Part shown: in pieces, positions 55,901 through 60,109 of the stretch
How the letters are laid out: each line of letters opens with the position of its first letter
Numbering within the stretch: position 1 is the stretch's first letter
Assembly (NCBI RefSeq): GCF_958295425.1
Contig: NC_081136.1
Span: 29,440,077 to 29,504,076, forward strand
Source of the DNA: Solea solea
Lineage: Eukaryota > Chordata > Actinopteri > Pleuronectiformes > Soleidae
Direction: 5' to 3'
DNA: 64,000 nt
Notes under the pieces: model-generated
Databases searched by the model: none
What the model saw: the letters and a program-made list of their open reading frames with translations, nothing else
What the model was told of the DNA's origin: nothing
Translations under genes and position numbers: made by a program

Positions 55901-58650
55901 GAAAAACACTTAACCCTAATTATTATAGGTGATATTTAAATAAGGAGCTCTGCTTCCAAATATAACAAAAAAATGATTTCATTAAAACTTTTAAAAAAAT
56001 AATTCATTTGTGTATGTTTTTCTCTTACCTTGAGGATCTGTCCATCCATATCCAGCACGTAAACAGTGATCTCTACATTCTTGGCGACACTCTTTCCACC
56101 CTTCTCAAACTCTCCTTTCTCCAGCGTGACGTAGAGGTCGTTCCTCATCTCACCTACAAAACGGGAAAGTGGAAAGACAACAAGGCATCAATTATGCATC
56201 CAAGGAAGAATTATTCATGGTCTCTCAGCAACTTGATCGCAACTTTAACACAATAGTTTGTGACAGGGATGATTACGTTTACATCGGGGCTTTTAAGGGT
56301 AACCCAATAACTGACATCAAATCTGAGCGTGGATTTAAAATATGCTATGCACTGTGTTATGATCTAAAAAGTCAGTCCTAACCAAACACATTCATTTTGT
56401 TATTTTTTTTCTGATTGACAACACCTGAAAGCATGTACTTAGAGCTTTTTTATTTTCTAAAGAAAAGTCACTTGCCTGCTAAATCCTTGCCACGTGTCTT
56501 TATGTCTTATGGTGTATAAATACTTAAAAGATAAACTATTACTTTACCCATTTTCTTATACAAAACTACAACCCTGTCAATTAAGCGTGAACATATGTTT
56601 TTTTTTTTTTTAAGTATAAGGTATATGAAGGGCCAATGTTTCAATAACAATGAAACTTGAAGTTTAGAGTCTACAATTGTTAGATATTTCTTCAAAGTAG
56701 TAGTAGTGTGGTGTGGTGATCTGTAACAGCCTCAGGTTTGCCTTCATTTCATTCATTGAAACTGATTGAATGACATGAATTAAACATTTTATCTGGTAGT
56801 TTTTCTCTTTCTGGATCCACAACAACGTTTCATGTAAGAATTTTAGAAATATACAGTATGTAGTAAGAATGTCTTTCATCAAATCACCCCTTTAACAAAC
56901 GTATAGCTGTCTTTTACCATTCGATACTGTTGCTCTGATCTGCCAATAAACTAAGGGGGGGGACAAAAGTGACATTCTTCATTTCTTTTGTTTTAATTGC
57001 AGGGCAGGGGCACAGGTTTATTTTGGTCCTCAGGGGAAGTCAAAATGGTGCAGAGTGATATGTGTGAGAAATGGTGATGCTGATTTCCTCTGTAGCCGAG
57101 ATGTGGTCAGACATCTAAAATAATTTCTCTTTGTAACCTCTGCGTGTGTGTGCACTCATCATATCTCTGTCTCTCGGGTCAGCATTGATTTTCCACTCTT
57201 AACAACAGTAACCATGGTAATATTAGGCCTTGTTTACACACCCATACTGTCCGCTTGCAGCACACACACACACACACACAAAGACTTTGAGGGAAGGGGG
57301 ACACACAAGAGATTGTTGTTTGTTTGTTGTACAATGGGAAAACTGGAAGTGGAAAATGTAGCAGCAGAGCAGCTAGACAAGGAAAGGAGTCTGCTGGTGT
57401 GAATAAAGGAGGAAAAAAAGGGAAAAGATACAATGAGATACTGAAAAGAGAGGGAGAAAAGCAGGGGAGACAGTTTCCTCAGCCCAAGGGCAAACTTACA
57501 TGCACAGAGAGGGTGGGAGCACTCAGCGTTAAGGGTTTGTAGTCAGACGAAGACAAAGAAAGAGATGGTGAACATAAATCTGTGTTAGTGAGGTGCTGGG
57601 GGACCCACAGTCTGTGCTTCCTCTTTATCTGCGTGGCCAGACAGCAAACCTCACTTATTTAAAAAGAACATCTCTTCTGCAGACAAAAAAAAATAAATAA
57701 TCCATCCCTCAATGTCCAGCTCACACAAAAAATAAACAGACAAAGAGTCAGACAGCTTATTCAGCCACTTTACACATCCCCTCTTAACCATCTTACATAT
57801 TACATCACCTGACATTCCAGTGATTATATTTGTTACCAAGGCAACAAGACCGTATCCACTTCAGCTGGAGGGTTTCTGTGTCATTTCAAGAGGCAGATAT
57901 CTGAGGGACACTTATCTACCTGAATCAAATGAACTTCCAACTATCCGAGGGCCCCCTCAGGTGGAATTCACGCGACTCACACAAATATAGTTACCATGGC
58001 AACCACTATAGCAGACTGTATGAGGTAGGTCAACATGTGCAATATAAACACGAGAAAACACATCATCAGGTTCATAGCCTCAAGGGTGTCAACTAAAACA
58101 TTACTTTAGCAGCAAAGTATGCTGCGTTACCAATGGTTTTGTTAAATCATTCCACCAAAGTCTGTCCAAAGCTTAATAAAAATAATAGGTTGTACTAGAG
58201 AAAGCATTGTGCATAACAATGTAGATGATCCTCCATCAGACTTATTCGCACAATATGTCATTTCTACCACTAGAAACGACAGAAGACCTTTTTTGTTGAC
58301 ATCGTAAAGCAGCGTGGAAGTTGTTGCTGTCATTTATAAAACGCGGTTGCACATTAGCTATGTGCTTTATGGTAGACATGAGCGAAGGAGGTTATGGAGG
58401 AGAGATGAGTGTTTTGTATGCTGCACAGGTTCCTGTTCTGGTAAAAGACAGCAGACTTACAATAGATGAAATGTTGAGCATGTGTGGTGTTCTGGTACGC
58501 AATCTTTTCGTTTGTTTTTCCTACCTGGCATGATGACGTCAGAGAAGCCCAGTTTCCTGGTGATGGACACGCCGCGGGTGAAGAGGACCATGTACTCCCG
58601 TCTCAGCTGCTCTATGTCCCCGTGGAGAAGCTGCAGAGCTACTGCCAGAC
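9739..58650 (-). CDS. dock4: dock4, dedicator of cytokinesis 4 (3' portion, 41 coding exons, 5' end outside window)
   Basis: DOCK4 is an atypical guanine nucleotide exchange factor for Rac (and reported for Rap1). It acts with ELMO at the plasma membrane in cell migration, adhesion and neurite or dendrite growth. The span covers exons and introns. The 41 exons listed separately splice in phase with GT-AG borders into 1626 residues. Order: DHR1/C2 domain (about residues 43-220 of this fragment), helical ARM-like region (about 226-820), DHR2 GEF domain (about 835-1240), then a Ser/Pro-rich tail ending KVSQL. Blocks such as LMQEDGRTLPDGTHELI, DRPFHKGTKDKENEF and TPPPYSVYER agree with remembered human DOCK4, and the tail separates it from DOCK3 and DOCK1. 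About 355 N-terminal residues (SH3 and first exons) are missing to the right. No frameshift or stop is seen. Teleosts can carry two dock4 paralogues; I cannot tell which this is. Confidence 0.93.
10265..10535 (+). pseudogene. Tc1/mariner transposase relic (N-terminal HTH fragment)
   Basis: A plus-strand frame reads DDLSDFECGMLVGAQQAGLR then ISGTADLL, recognisable as the N-terminal helix-turn-helix of fish Tc1-like transposases. It then degrades. The DDE catalytic region is absent. The segment ends GTGTACCTAATAAAGTGGCC, a common terminal sequence of such elements. It lies antisense in the last dock4 intron and is non-functional. Confidence 0.72.
11500..11522 (+). repeat. (TC)n microsatellite
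   Basis: About 11 TC units in the last intron, following a longer CT-rich run from 11481. The frames rich in SLSLSL or REREREG come from it. Confidence 0.88.
12321..12382 (-). CDS. dock4: dock4 exon 40 of window (tail, NAGNAG acceptor)
   Basis: Residues 1455-1475: SSAKNMRSQSPVSTSRSPQK after a split Gly. Divergent from the mammalian tail but similarly Ser/Pro/Arg-rich. It is the only phase-compatible exon seen between exons 39 and 41. The acceptor is TTCAGCAG: using the upstream AG moves the boundary to 12385 and adds one Ala in frame. Donor GTGCGT. Confidence 0.82.
13027..13143 (-). CDS. dock4: dock4 exon 39 of window (proline motif)
   Basis: Residues 1416-1454: TPSSWSLDSVKE, then GKFLGPPVPPRPPYS. 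PPVPPRPP is a proline-rich, SH3-ligand-like motif as expected for DOCK4. The acceptor GTGAAG is weak but is the only nearby AG that keeps phase with exon 38 and the TPSSWSLDS block. Donor GTAAAC. Confidence 0.9.
13144..15653 (-). other. dock4: dock4 intron between exons 38 and 39
   Basis: 2.5 kb. Holds the CTCF-like motif at 15186 and a poly-G run near 14682. The frames around 14421-14793 show no homology. No other feature seen. Confidence 0.6.
15186..15201 (+). promoter_or_regulatory. CTCF-like motif
   Basis: CCAGCAGAGGGCGCTG matches the vertebrate CTCF core (CCASYAGRKGGCRS) at all core positions. Intronic, between exons 39 and 38. Occupancy unknown. Confidence 0.5.
15654..15726 (-). CDS. 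dock4: dock4 exon 38 of window (tail)
   Basis: Residues 1392-1415: RAPSHQIGDTTLPRSDPNLS then APDK. The LPRSDPNLSAP motif matches DOCK4. Acceptor TGTGCAG, donor GTAAAAC. Leaves one base. Confidence 0.94.
16322..16348 (+). repeat. poly-G / (GT)n repeat
   Basis: Nine or more G followed by about nine GT units, intronic between exons 38 and 37. Confidence 0.85.
17283..17296 (-). promoter_or_regulatory. CTCF-like motif
   Basis: The minus strand reads GCCACCAGGGGGCCAC, 12 of 13 core positions of the CTCF consensus. It lies in the intron between exons 38 and 37 and faces the motif at 15186. Confidence 0.4.
17405..17437 (+). repeat. TG/TA microsatellite beside the exon 37 donor
   Basis: In the transcript this is an interrupted CA tract starting directly after GTAAAA of the exon 37 donor. 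Confidence 0.9.
17443..17552 (-). CDS. dock4: dock4 exon 37 of window (tail)
   Basis: Residues 1355-1391: MAEKHKHSRENTCLSPRERP then VSAIFPNPLDPAQ, matching the DOCK4 KHKHSREN.CLSPRERP block. Donor GTAAAACAC runs at once into a CA/UA-rich tract (17405-17437), a possible splice-regulatory context. Acceptor ACTCCAG. Confidence 0.95.
18498..18579 (-). CDS. dock4: dock4 exon 36 of window (Ser/Pro tail)
   Basis: Residues 1328-1354: PSPSTSSLSSNHSASPNVTS then SAPSSAR. Acceptor AACTACAG, donor GTGAGAC. Leaves one base of a Gly codon. Long frames reported across this exon are repeats or shadows; only this frame links exons 35 and 37. Confidence 0.94.
19089..19131. repeat. perfect 19-bp inverted repeat with 5-nt loop
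   Basis: Arms at 19089-19107 (ACACTTTTGTACATTGAAA) and 19113-19131 are exact reverse complements around TGTAC. It lies in the intron between exons 36 and 35. It could form a stable hairpin in the pre-mRNA or mark a foldback element. Confidence 0.8.
19660..19780 (-). CDS. dock4: dock4 exon 35 of window (Ser-rich tail)
   Basis: Residues 1287-1327: SPLSYPAVNRYSSSSLSSQ, then NEVSNITGQSESSDEVFNMQ. Very close to remembered DOCK4. Many Ser residues with acidic neighbours look like kinase sites. Acceptor CCGTCAG, donor GTAGCC. Confidence 0.96.
20841..20926 (+). repeat. compound GT / poly-G repeat
   Basis: Two GT arrays (20852-20876 and 20899-20917), the second running into about 10 G residues. Intronic, between exons 35 and 34. 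Confidence 0.88.
21217..21338 (-). CDS. dock4: dock4 exon 34 of window (start of Ser/Pro tail)
   Basis: Residues 1247-1286: EFPSYVRASPVHFTNGSPR, PCRNSVPNIISPDGGRG. Low-complexity, disordered tail. Acceptor ATCCAAG has a poor pyrimidine tract, but the phase and the motif SPVHF.NGSPR.CRNS support it. Donor GTAAAT. Confidence 0.9.
21544..21663 (-). CDS. dock4: dock4 exon 33 of window (end of DHR2)
   Basis: Residues 1207-1246: AHILECGLVVHEKFVPQDMR then PLHKKLVDQFHLMKSSLGIQ, the conserved closing helices of DHR2. 120 bp, phase 0/0. Acceptor TTCACAG, donor GTGAGAC. Confidence 0.97.
22316..22399 (-). CDS. dock4: dock4 exon 32 of window (DHR2 lobe C)
   Basis: Residues 1179-1206: AFFAKDYIMNHPEDGEKIGR then LRELMFEQ. 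84 bp, phase 0/0. Acceptor CATGCAG, donor GTTTGT. Confidence 0.96.
22400..24905 (-). other. dock4: dock4 intron between exons 31 and 32
   Basis: 2.5 kb. A short CA array at 23309-23327 and a CATC-rich stretch near 24600-24780. No coding or mobile element recognised. Confidence 0.6.
24906..25082 (-). CDS. dock4: dock4 exon 31 of window (DHR2 catalytic lobe C)
   Basis: Residues 1120-1178: SPLENAIEVIENKNLQLRTL, QMQNINPLTMCLNGVIDAAV and NGGLARYQE. The NGVIDAAVNGG segment corresponds, by recall of DOCK structures, to the alpha-10 insert whose valine acts as nucleotide sensor to expel bound nucleotide from Rac. Acceptor TTCACAG, donor GTATGG. Confidence 0.96.
26390..26476 (-). CDS. dock4: dock4 exon 30 of window (DHR2)
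   Basis: Residues 1091-1119: SLWVERTTLTLVQSLPGISR then WFEVEKREV. Acceptor ATTGCAG. The exon end reads GAGGTGGTGAGT, so two GT donors lie 3 nt apart. The one used here keeps Val; the other would drop it in frame. Confidence 0.95.
26477..29325 (-). other. dock4: dock4 intron between exons 29 and 30
   Basis: 2.8 kb. Holds the degenerate SINE at 28421-28541 and a GAGTT pentamer run near 27443-27460. A tail-like match to the 32570/52148 repeat family may lie near 27475-27505. No exon seen. Confidence 0.6.
28421..28541 (-). mobile_element. degenerate tRNA-derived SINE
   Basis: The minus strand reads GTTGTGTAGTGACAGGAAAG, then GTGGATCGATACC (weak A/B boxes), then GTCCTTGAGCAAGACGCC, a common body sequence of fish SINEs. 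Heavily decayed; family not assigned. Confidence 0.5.
29326..29492 (-). CDS. dock4: dock4 exon 29 of window (DHR2)
   Basis: Residues 1035-1090: LQIYAVTPIPESQDVLQRDG, VPDNIKSFYKFNHIWRFRYD and RPFHKGTKDKENEFK. Acceptor CCTTCAG, donor GTAAGG; phase 0. Confidence 0.97.
30930..31071 (-). CDS. dock4: dock4 exon 28 of window (DHR2)
   Basis: Residues 988-1034: NKEFVCRGHDYERLEAFQQR, MLNEFPHAIAMQHVNLPD, IYQADAQ. Donor is GTATCC, weak by consensus. It is chosen because only it leaves the T that rebuilds the Tyr codon before LQIYAVTP in exon 29. Acceptor CTGCAG. Confidence 0.95.
31319..31423 (-). CDS. dock4: dock4 exon 27 of window (DHR2)
   Basis: Residues 953-987: MTEASLYDKIMDQQRLEPEF then FRVGFYGKKFPFFLR. 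The FRVGFYGKKFPFFLR block belongs to the DHR2 lobe B beta-sheet region. 105 bp, phase 0/0. Acceptor TTGCTAG, donor GTAAAG. Confidence 0.97.
31576..31662 (-). CDS. dock4: dock4 exon 26 of window (DHR2)
   Basis: Residues 924-952: CWENGIILCRELADQYESYY then DYRNLSKMR. 87 bp, phase 0/0. Acceptor TCTTTAG, donor GTGAGTT. Confidence 0.96.
32226..32251 (+). repeat. (ATC)n trinucleotide repeat
   Basis: About eight ATC units in the intron between exons 26 and 25. Confidence 0.88.
32570..32820 (+). repeat. interspersed repeat, copy 1 of a diverged family
   Basis: Shares an ordered set of blocks with 52148-52402: AATAAGCCTTTT, ATGTTTC..AGCAGCCTGAAT, GACAAACCATC, GAAGCAGAAG, and a closing TTAGAT..TACTAATTCTTACAC. 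No terminal inverted repeats or frame. Probably an old non-autonomous transposon. Confidence 0.6.
33056..33204 (-). CDS. dock4: dock4 exon 25 of window (DHR2 lobe A)
   Basis: Residues 874-923: EASYTLLLYDELLEWSDR, PLREFLNYPMQSEWQRKEYL, HHTIVQNFDRGK. Strong DOCK signature. Acceptor GTCACAG, donor GTAAGC. Confidence 0.97.
33310..33403 (-). CDS. dock4: dock4 exon 24 of window (DHR2 lobe A)
   Basis: Residues 843-873: NFYKTELNKEEMYIRYIHKL then YDLHLKAQNYT. The first helices of DHR2 lobe A, the dimerisation lobe in DOCK GEFs. Acceptor GTCTAG, donor GTATG. Confidence 0.96.
34152..34212 (-). CDS. dock4: dock4 exon 23 of window (entry to DHR2)
   Basis: Residues 822-842: DCMKLGEVDGKKIGCTVSLL. Acceptor TGTTGCAG, donor GTGAGC; phase 0 exit. 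Marks the approach to the DHR2 catalytic domain. Confidence 0.96.
34298..34393 (-). CDS. dock4: dock4 exon 22 of window
   Basis: Residues 790-821: LLKKIERETWRESGISLIAT then VTRLMERLLDY. Acceptor CCTTTAG, donor GTAAATG. The intron to exon 23 (34213-34297) is only 85 bp, the shortest in the window. Confidence 0.96.
34739..34765 (-). CDS. dock4: dock4 exon 21 of window, 27-nt microexon
   Basis: Residues 781-789: I, then IPLFGPYP, plus two bases of Ser. It is needed to join FNS (exon 20) to LLKKIERE (exon 22) in the order remembered for DOCK4. Acceptor GGAGTAG, donor GTAAGATG. The tract upstream of the acceptor is not strongly pyrimidine-rich. Length 27 is divisible by three, so skipping would remove nine residues in frame. 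Confidence 0.92.
   Translation of the reverse strand, partial: NSPVWSVP
35274..35308 (+). repeat. (AC)n microsatellite
   Basis: About 17 AC units in the intron between exons 21 and 20. Nothing else in its vicinity. Confidence 0.9.
36068..36153 (-). CDS. dock4: dock4 exon 20 of window
   Basis: Residues 753-780: VEAKLIDKLDSLMSDGKGDE then TYRELFNS. Acceptor TCTCACAG, donor GTGAGTG. Ends two bases into an Ile codon completed by the 27-nt microexon. Confidence 0.96.
37301..37449 (-). CDS. dock4: dock4 exon 19 of window
   Basis: Residues 703-752: EHKLNFIPAMIGPFLEVTL, VPQPDLRNVMIPIFHDMMDW, EQRRSGNFKQ. Highly conserved DOCK-A/B segment. Acceptor GCTGCAG, donor GTACAC; phase 0. Confidence 0.96.
38074..38132 (-). 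CDS. dock4: dock4 exon 18 of window (59 bp)
   Basis: Residues 683-702: K, then YGDMRVMMGCEIFSMWQNL. A short exon confirmed by phase continuity with both neighbours. Acceptor CATGCAG, donor GTAAGATAC. Confidence 0.95.
38409..38509 (-). CDS. dock4: dock4 exon 17 of window
   Basis: Residues 650-682: VWDSYFYLSVIFINQPCLQL then ESFSPSKRKKILE. Acceptor ATTTCAG, donor GTAGGTG. Leaves two bases of a Lys codon. Confidence 0.95.
38897..38972 (-). CDS. dock4: dock4 exon 16 of window
   Basis: Residues 624-649: NVIITTVLYLSDALRKNF then LNDKFDYK. Acceptor TCTTTTAG, donor GTGAGT. 76 bp, phase 0 exit. Confidence 0.96.
39659..39753 (-). CDS. dock4: dock4 exon 15 of window
   Basis: Residues 593-623: DFLLQIFTVFRILIRPEMFP then KDWTVMRLVTN. 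Acceptor GTCCCAG, donor GTAAGATC. Leaves two bases of an Asn codon. Confidence 0.96.
40016..40224 (-). mobile_element. tRNA-derived SINE relic
   Basis: The minus strand begins GGGCCGCCCATAGCCAAGCG with a tRNA-like head and a B-box-like GGTTGCCAGTTAGAGTCCC. The body ends CAAATCAAATATGCTGATCA and CTGTGGCCACCCCTAGAG, typical of a widespread teleost SINE tail. It lies in the intron between exons 15 and 14. No clear duplication. Confidence 0.65.
40707..40726 (+). repeat. (TG)n microsatellite
   Basis: About 10 TG units in the intron between exons 15 and 14. Confidence 0.85.
41048..41146 (-). CDS. dock4: dock4 exon 14 of window
   Basis: Residues 560-592: GEFVACLLALLRQMSDRHYQ then QLLQAFSSKDDLR. 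99 bp, phase 0/0. Acceptor CAACCAG, donor GTAAGA. Confidence 0.96.
41746..41880 (-). CDS. dock4: dock4 exon 13 of window
   Basis: Residues 515-559: EPVVSEEVELIVESLLGVLL, TILEISNRPQ and RLQFQDVT. 135 bp, phase 0/0. Acceptor TTGTGTAG, donor GTACGTG immediately after the Thr codon. Confidence 0.95.
42262..42508 (+). repeat. teleost interspersed repeat ending in a GT tract
   Basis: Phrases such as GTCCTCATGGAGACTAAAAC, GAGGAACTGGTTAAGTTTAG and GTTATGTTAGGGTTAGGG, ending GCAAACGTGTGTGTG, match a frequent teleost repeat that terminates in (GT)n. Class not known to me; no coding capacity. Confidence 0.5.
42622..42666 (+). repeat. (GT)22 microsatellite
   Basis: Uninterrupted GT array in the intron between exons 13 and 12. 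It is complementary to the CA array 77 bp away at 42744-42772. Confidence 0.92.
42744..42772 (+). repeat. (AC)14 microsatellite
   Basis: CA array preceded by a short CTG run (42729-42742). Together with 42622-42666 it forms an inverted pair. Confidence 0.92.
43141..43501 (-). mobile_element. tRNA-derived SINE with perfect 13-bp target duplication
   Basis: The minus strand starts with a tRNA-like head: A box TAGTGGTTAGC at 43475-43485 and B box GGTTCGAGCCC at 43437-43448. A body common in teleosts follows (it includes AGTTTGCATGTTCTCCCTGT). It ends in a (TGAC)n tail at 43141-43153. Direct repeats atagtttaaaagt at 43128-43140 and 43502-43514 are identical, marking retroposition. It sits in the intron between exons 13 and 12, in the same orientation as dock4. 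Confidence 0.88.
43754..43890 (-). CDS. dock4: dock4 exon 12 of window
   Basis: Residues 469-514: CILLPVVLRVLQAHMQEQRD then LVMCARILTSMLSLIKK. Acceptor TTGCAG sits at the end of a (TG)18 tract of the transcript (43896-43932), an unusual UG-type 3' splice site context. Donor GTGAGT; phase 0. Confidence 0.95.
43896..43932 (+). repeat. (AC)18 microsatellite abutting the exon 12 acceptor
   Basis: Read on the transcript it is (UG)18 ending five bases before the exon, so it replaces the usual polypyrimidine tract. UG repeats are known binding sites for TDP-43 and CELF proteins. Confidence 0.9.
44310..44362 (+). repeat. short interspersed repeat (TTTATTTATAAAGCACTTTA type)
   Basis: Reads CTTTATTTATAAAGCACTTT and CACAGTTGGCCAAAGTG, a motif scattered through fish genomes. 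A related copy is at 58750-58800. Preceded by AATCC tandem repeats. Confidence 0.5.
44458..44650 (-). CDS. dock4: dock4 exon 11 of window
   Basis: Residues 405-468: FPAVYSELLKIFTVREVAGF, SLPTTVHAECPLEAIKLQC and IGKTVESQLYTNP. Acceptor TCCGTAG, donor GTAAAG. GC-rich relative to its flanks. Leaves one base. Confidence 0.96.
44651..46485 (-). other. dock4: dock4 intron between exons 10 and 11
   Basis: 1.8 kb. Holds possible hAT-like remnants at 45541-45780. The plus-strand frame 45335-45595 is not recognised as a protein. Otherwise nothing clear. Confidence 0.55.
45541..45780 (+). repeat. possible remnants of hAT-like elements
   Basis: CAGGGGTCTCAAACTCAAAT (45542-) and TAGGGGTGGGCAATATGAG (45607-) resemble the starts of two common fish hAT-type repeats. 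Matching opposite ends were not found, so the extents are guesses. Confidence 0.35.
46486..46656 (-). CDS. dock4: dock4 exon 10 of window
   Basis: Residues 348-404: ASEYIFKYIIQSRRLFSLAT, GGQNEDEF, ELFMSIRFFLSQENKG. 171 bp, phase 0/0. Acceptor CCTCCAG, donor GTACTG. Confidence 0.95.
47646..47668 (+). repeat. GT microsatellite beside the exon 9 donor
   Basis: In the transcript this is a (CA)11 tract starting about 10 nt after the GTGAGA donor of exon 9. CA-rich tracts are classic hnRNP L sites. Confidence 0.9.
47680..47761 (-). CDS. dock4: dock4 exon 9 of window
   Basis: Residues 320-347: RDLIKVLKWYVDRI then AEHQDHIQQVLK. Acceptor TTCTCTAG, donor GTGAGA. A CA dinucleotide tract of the transcript (47646-47668) starts about 10 nt inside the following intron, right beside the 5' splice site. 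Confidence 0.95.
48383..48483 (-). CDS. dock4: dock4 exon 8 of window
   Basis: Residues 287-319: VHIINLLQDSKFQHFKPVMD then TYIESHFAGALSY. Acceptor TTTCTAG, donor GTACATA. Leaves two bases of an Arg codon finished by exon 9. Confidence 0.95.
49039..49066 (+). repeat. GA-rich tract
   Basis: (GA)n with GC interruptions in the intron between exons 8 and 7, in the exon 7 downstream region of the transcript. Confidence 0.8.
49282..49365 (-). CDS. dock4: dock4 exon 7 of window
   Basis: Residues 259-286: FLQDTLDTLFGILDE then SSQRYGLKVFDSL. 84 bp, phase 0 at both ends. Acceptor TTTCACAG, donor GTATG. The preceding intron is only 165 bp. Confidence 0.95.
49531..49628 (-). CDS. dock4: dock4 exon 6 of window (start of helical scaffold)
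   Basis: Residues 226-258: DMLDLLKWRAHPE and SKLKEIDGSEIVK. The acceptor CCTGCAG lies behind a long CT tract (49645-49665 on the plus strand reads as GA repeats) that serves as polypyrimidine tract. Donor GTAGGC directly after the Lys codon; phase 0. Confidence 0.95.
50620..50773 (-). CDS. dock4: dock4 exon 5 of window (end of DHR1)
   Basis: Residues 175-225: CEENTSL, RYLKLPFSK and KESFWITSFLCSTKLTQN, the end of DHR1 and its link to the helical region. Acceptor TTTCCAG, donor GTAAAC. Ends on one base of a Gly codon. Confidence 0.96.
51211..51236 (+). repeat. CCCCAT minisatellite
   Basis: Short C-rich tandem array (CCCCATCCCCATCCCCATCC) in the intron between exons 5 and 4. The other strand is G-rich with runs of four to six G. 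Confidence 0.8.
52148..52402 (+). repeat. interspersed repeat, copy 2 of a diverged family
   Basis: Same orientation and block order as 32570-32820 (ATAAGCCTTTTATATG, TAGCAGCCTGAATTGACAAA, AAGCAGAAGTTTACTATGG, TTAGATGTCACTAACTGTTA). Diverged by many substitutions and small gaps. Confidence 0.6.
53317..53423 (-). CDS. dock4: dock4 exon 4 of window (DHR1)
   Basis: Residues 139-174: KDKGEKKLFGYSFVPLMQED then GRTLPDGTHELIIHK. The LMQEDGRTLPDGTHEL block points to DOCK4 rather than DOCK3 or DOCK1, judged by recall. Acceptor TTGACAG, donor GTAAG; leaves in phase 0. Confidence 0.96.
53424..55440 (-). other. dock4: dock4 intron between exons 3 and 4
   Basis: 2.0 kb, AT-rich. Holds the SINE body fragment at 55184-55313 close to the exon 3 donor. 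Nothing else recognised. Confidence 0.6.
55184..55313 (+). mobile_element. SINE body fragment, same family as 43141-43501, opposite orientation
   Basis: Plus-strand CACTCTAAATTGACTGTAGG, AGTGAATGGTTGTTCGTC and GGATAAAACAGTAGATGATG match the reverse complement of the 43141-43501 element. The segment between the two parts and the whole tRNA head are missing. It lies just upstream (5' side) of the dock4 intron end before exon 3's neighbourhood, in the intron following exon 3's upstream partner region. Confidence 0.65.
55441..55603 (-). CDS. dock4: dock4 exon 3 of window (DHR1)
   Basis: Residues 85-138: GSGEP, then YHSLVLYHNNSPRWSEQIKL and RGSHVRFEFRHCS, the most recognisable part of the DHR1 core. 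Acceptor CTCTCAG, donor GTAAGTC. Ends one base into a Thr codon completed by exon 4. Confidence 0.96.
56029..56153 (-). CDS. dock4: dock4 exon 2 of window (start of DHR1/C2)
   Basis: Residues 43-84: a split Gly, then EMRNDLYVTLEKGEFEKGG and a beta-strand-like stretch ending DMDGQILK. This is the opening of the DHR1 (C2-like) domain, which in DOCK proteins binds phosphoinositides and recruits the GEF to membranes. Borders are TTTGTAG acceptor and GTAAGA donor. Confidence 0.95.
56154..58524 (-). other. dock4: dock4 intron between exons 1 and 2
   Basis: 2.4 kb. A CA array at 57260 and purine-rich stretches around 57400-57460. No exon or mobile element recognised. Confidence 0.6.
57260..57280 (+). 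repeat. (AC)n microsatellite
   Basis: About 10 AC units in the intron between exons 2 and 1 of the window. Confidence 0.85.
58525..58650 (-). CDS. dock4: dock4 exon 1 of window (just before DHR1)
   Basis: Fragment residues 1-42: reads LLHGDIEQLRREY and SITRKLGFSDVIMP. Acceptor TTTTAG and donor GTAGG are visible. It enters with one base borrowed from an upstream exon outside the window and leaves one base. The 126 bp are a multiple of three, so skipping would keep frame. No earlier exon was found between here and the right edge. Confidence 0.93.
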
Positions 58651-58749
58651 CTAAAATGCAGTATAATGGCAGAACATTTAAAACCTGAATGGTCACATAT
58701 ATAAGTACAAGGCACAATAAAAGAAAGTAAGTAATTAAGTGAGTAAAGC

Positions 58750-58800
58750 TTTATTTGTATAGCACCTTTAAAAACAGCAATTTACAAAGTGCTTTCACAT
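58750..58800 (+). repeat. short interspersed repeat (TTTATTTGTATAGCACCTTT type)
   Basis: CTTTATTTGTATAGCACCTT, then AACAGCAATTTACAAAGTGC: the same motif as 44310-44362, in the same orientation, about 100 bp upstream of exon 1 of the window. Confidence 0.5.
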
Positions 58801-60067
58801 ATATGACAAAAATACACAGAAAGGAAGAAAGCAATGAGATGAAAGGATAAACAGCCAGTTAACACTCTAGATAAAAAGATATAAAACAACTATCCTAGTT
58901 GCAATGCAACAAGCCTGTGAGTCATCCTCAGCTCTTTTGTATCCTGCATGAAGGCTCTTGACTCAAATCTATATCCTCGTGCAATAATTCAAAATGTCAG
59001 CACAATAAAAACGAAAGCTTCACACATCTTTAGACATCTCACCACTGTGACCAGATGTCTGTGTAAGTAATCGCGCTCATGACAAGCAGAGGCAGAAACA
59101 TTACGAGCTGAACAGCAAAGGGAAAAGGAGAGCGAGAGAGAGAGAGAGAGAGAAAAGATGATGATGATTATCATTGTTGTGGGTGTTTTTTAGGAAATTT
59201 GGGAAGCAGCAGCGAGATGGTTCATTAGCTCCGAGATATTTCTGTCACAGAGTCGACAAAAAGACGTGACCTGTTTGTATTACAACAAACCAAACAACAC
59301 TACAGAGATAGGAAGAGGCAAGTGAAGCAAGTTTTTTCAGGGGGGCTGGCTGCCAAAGTGGTATCTGATTTGAATGTCTTAATTTTTTATGGAATTAAAT
59401 TACCAAGCTATCCGGTTATTTTTTAAACGGATAGCTTTAAAAAACAAACAGAAAACAGAGAGACAGATTCTAGTCTTGACTTGAACACACACGCTGCTGT
59501 TAAAGGTCTCCCTCTCTCTCTTTCCCTCCATCAAAACAATAGTTTGATTCTTAAGAGTGTGATTAAATGCCACACTACAGTTGGTGAATCTCAGCTCCAA
59601 TAAACAGCAGTTACAGTCAGTAACTTTTTTTTCAATTTTGTCACACATCACGCCCTGAACTGCTTTTATTGTGAAATGTTTGCAGGAGCAGCAAATGTGC
59701 AGCTTCATACTACGTACGCCAGTTTCCTCTGGTGGTACGAAGAGGTATGTGGTATGTGAGGAAGAGGAGGATGATGAGGGAGCAAATTATCTTCTTGGGA
59801 ATAAATCTCGCTCCTGTGAAAAATCCACAGCTGATGTTGCTCAGCCTATTTACACCACTGTATTTTGACGTCAGTGATAATGGTGATACCGCGAGAGCTC
59901 TAGAGTATATAAAATGATCAAAAGCATGAATATGTGGCAGCTCTGCAAAGCAGAAGACATCAATAAAAGGTTGCTAAAATGAATGAAACGGTCTGTTACC
60001 TTCAAAATAAATATGGATTTCTATGGATTAAAAGAGTGTTAAAAACATTTTGGCTTATGCAAGTGTG

Positions 60068-60068
<1 letters not shown>

Positions 60069-60104
<36 letters not shown>
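60069..60104. repeat. (TA)17 microsatellite
   Basis: Pure TA array, self-complementary and so able to form a cruciform. Intronic, upstream of exon 1 of the window. Confidence 0.92.
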
Positions 60105-60109
<5 letters not shown>
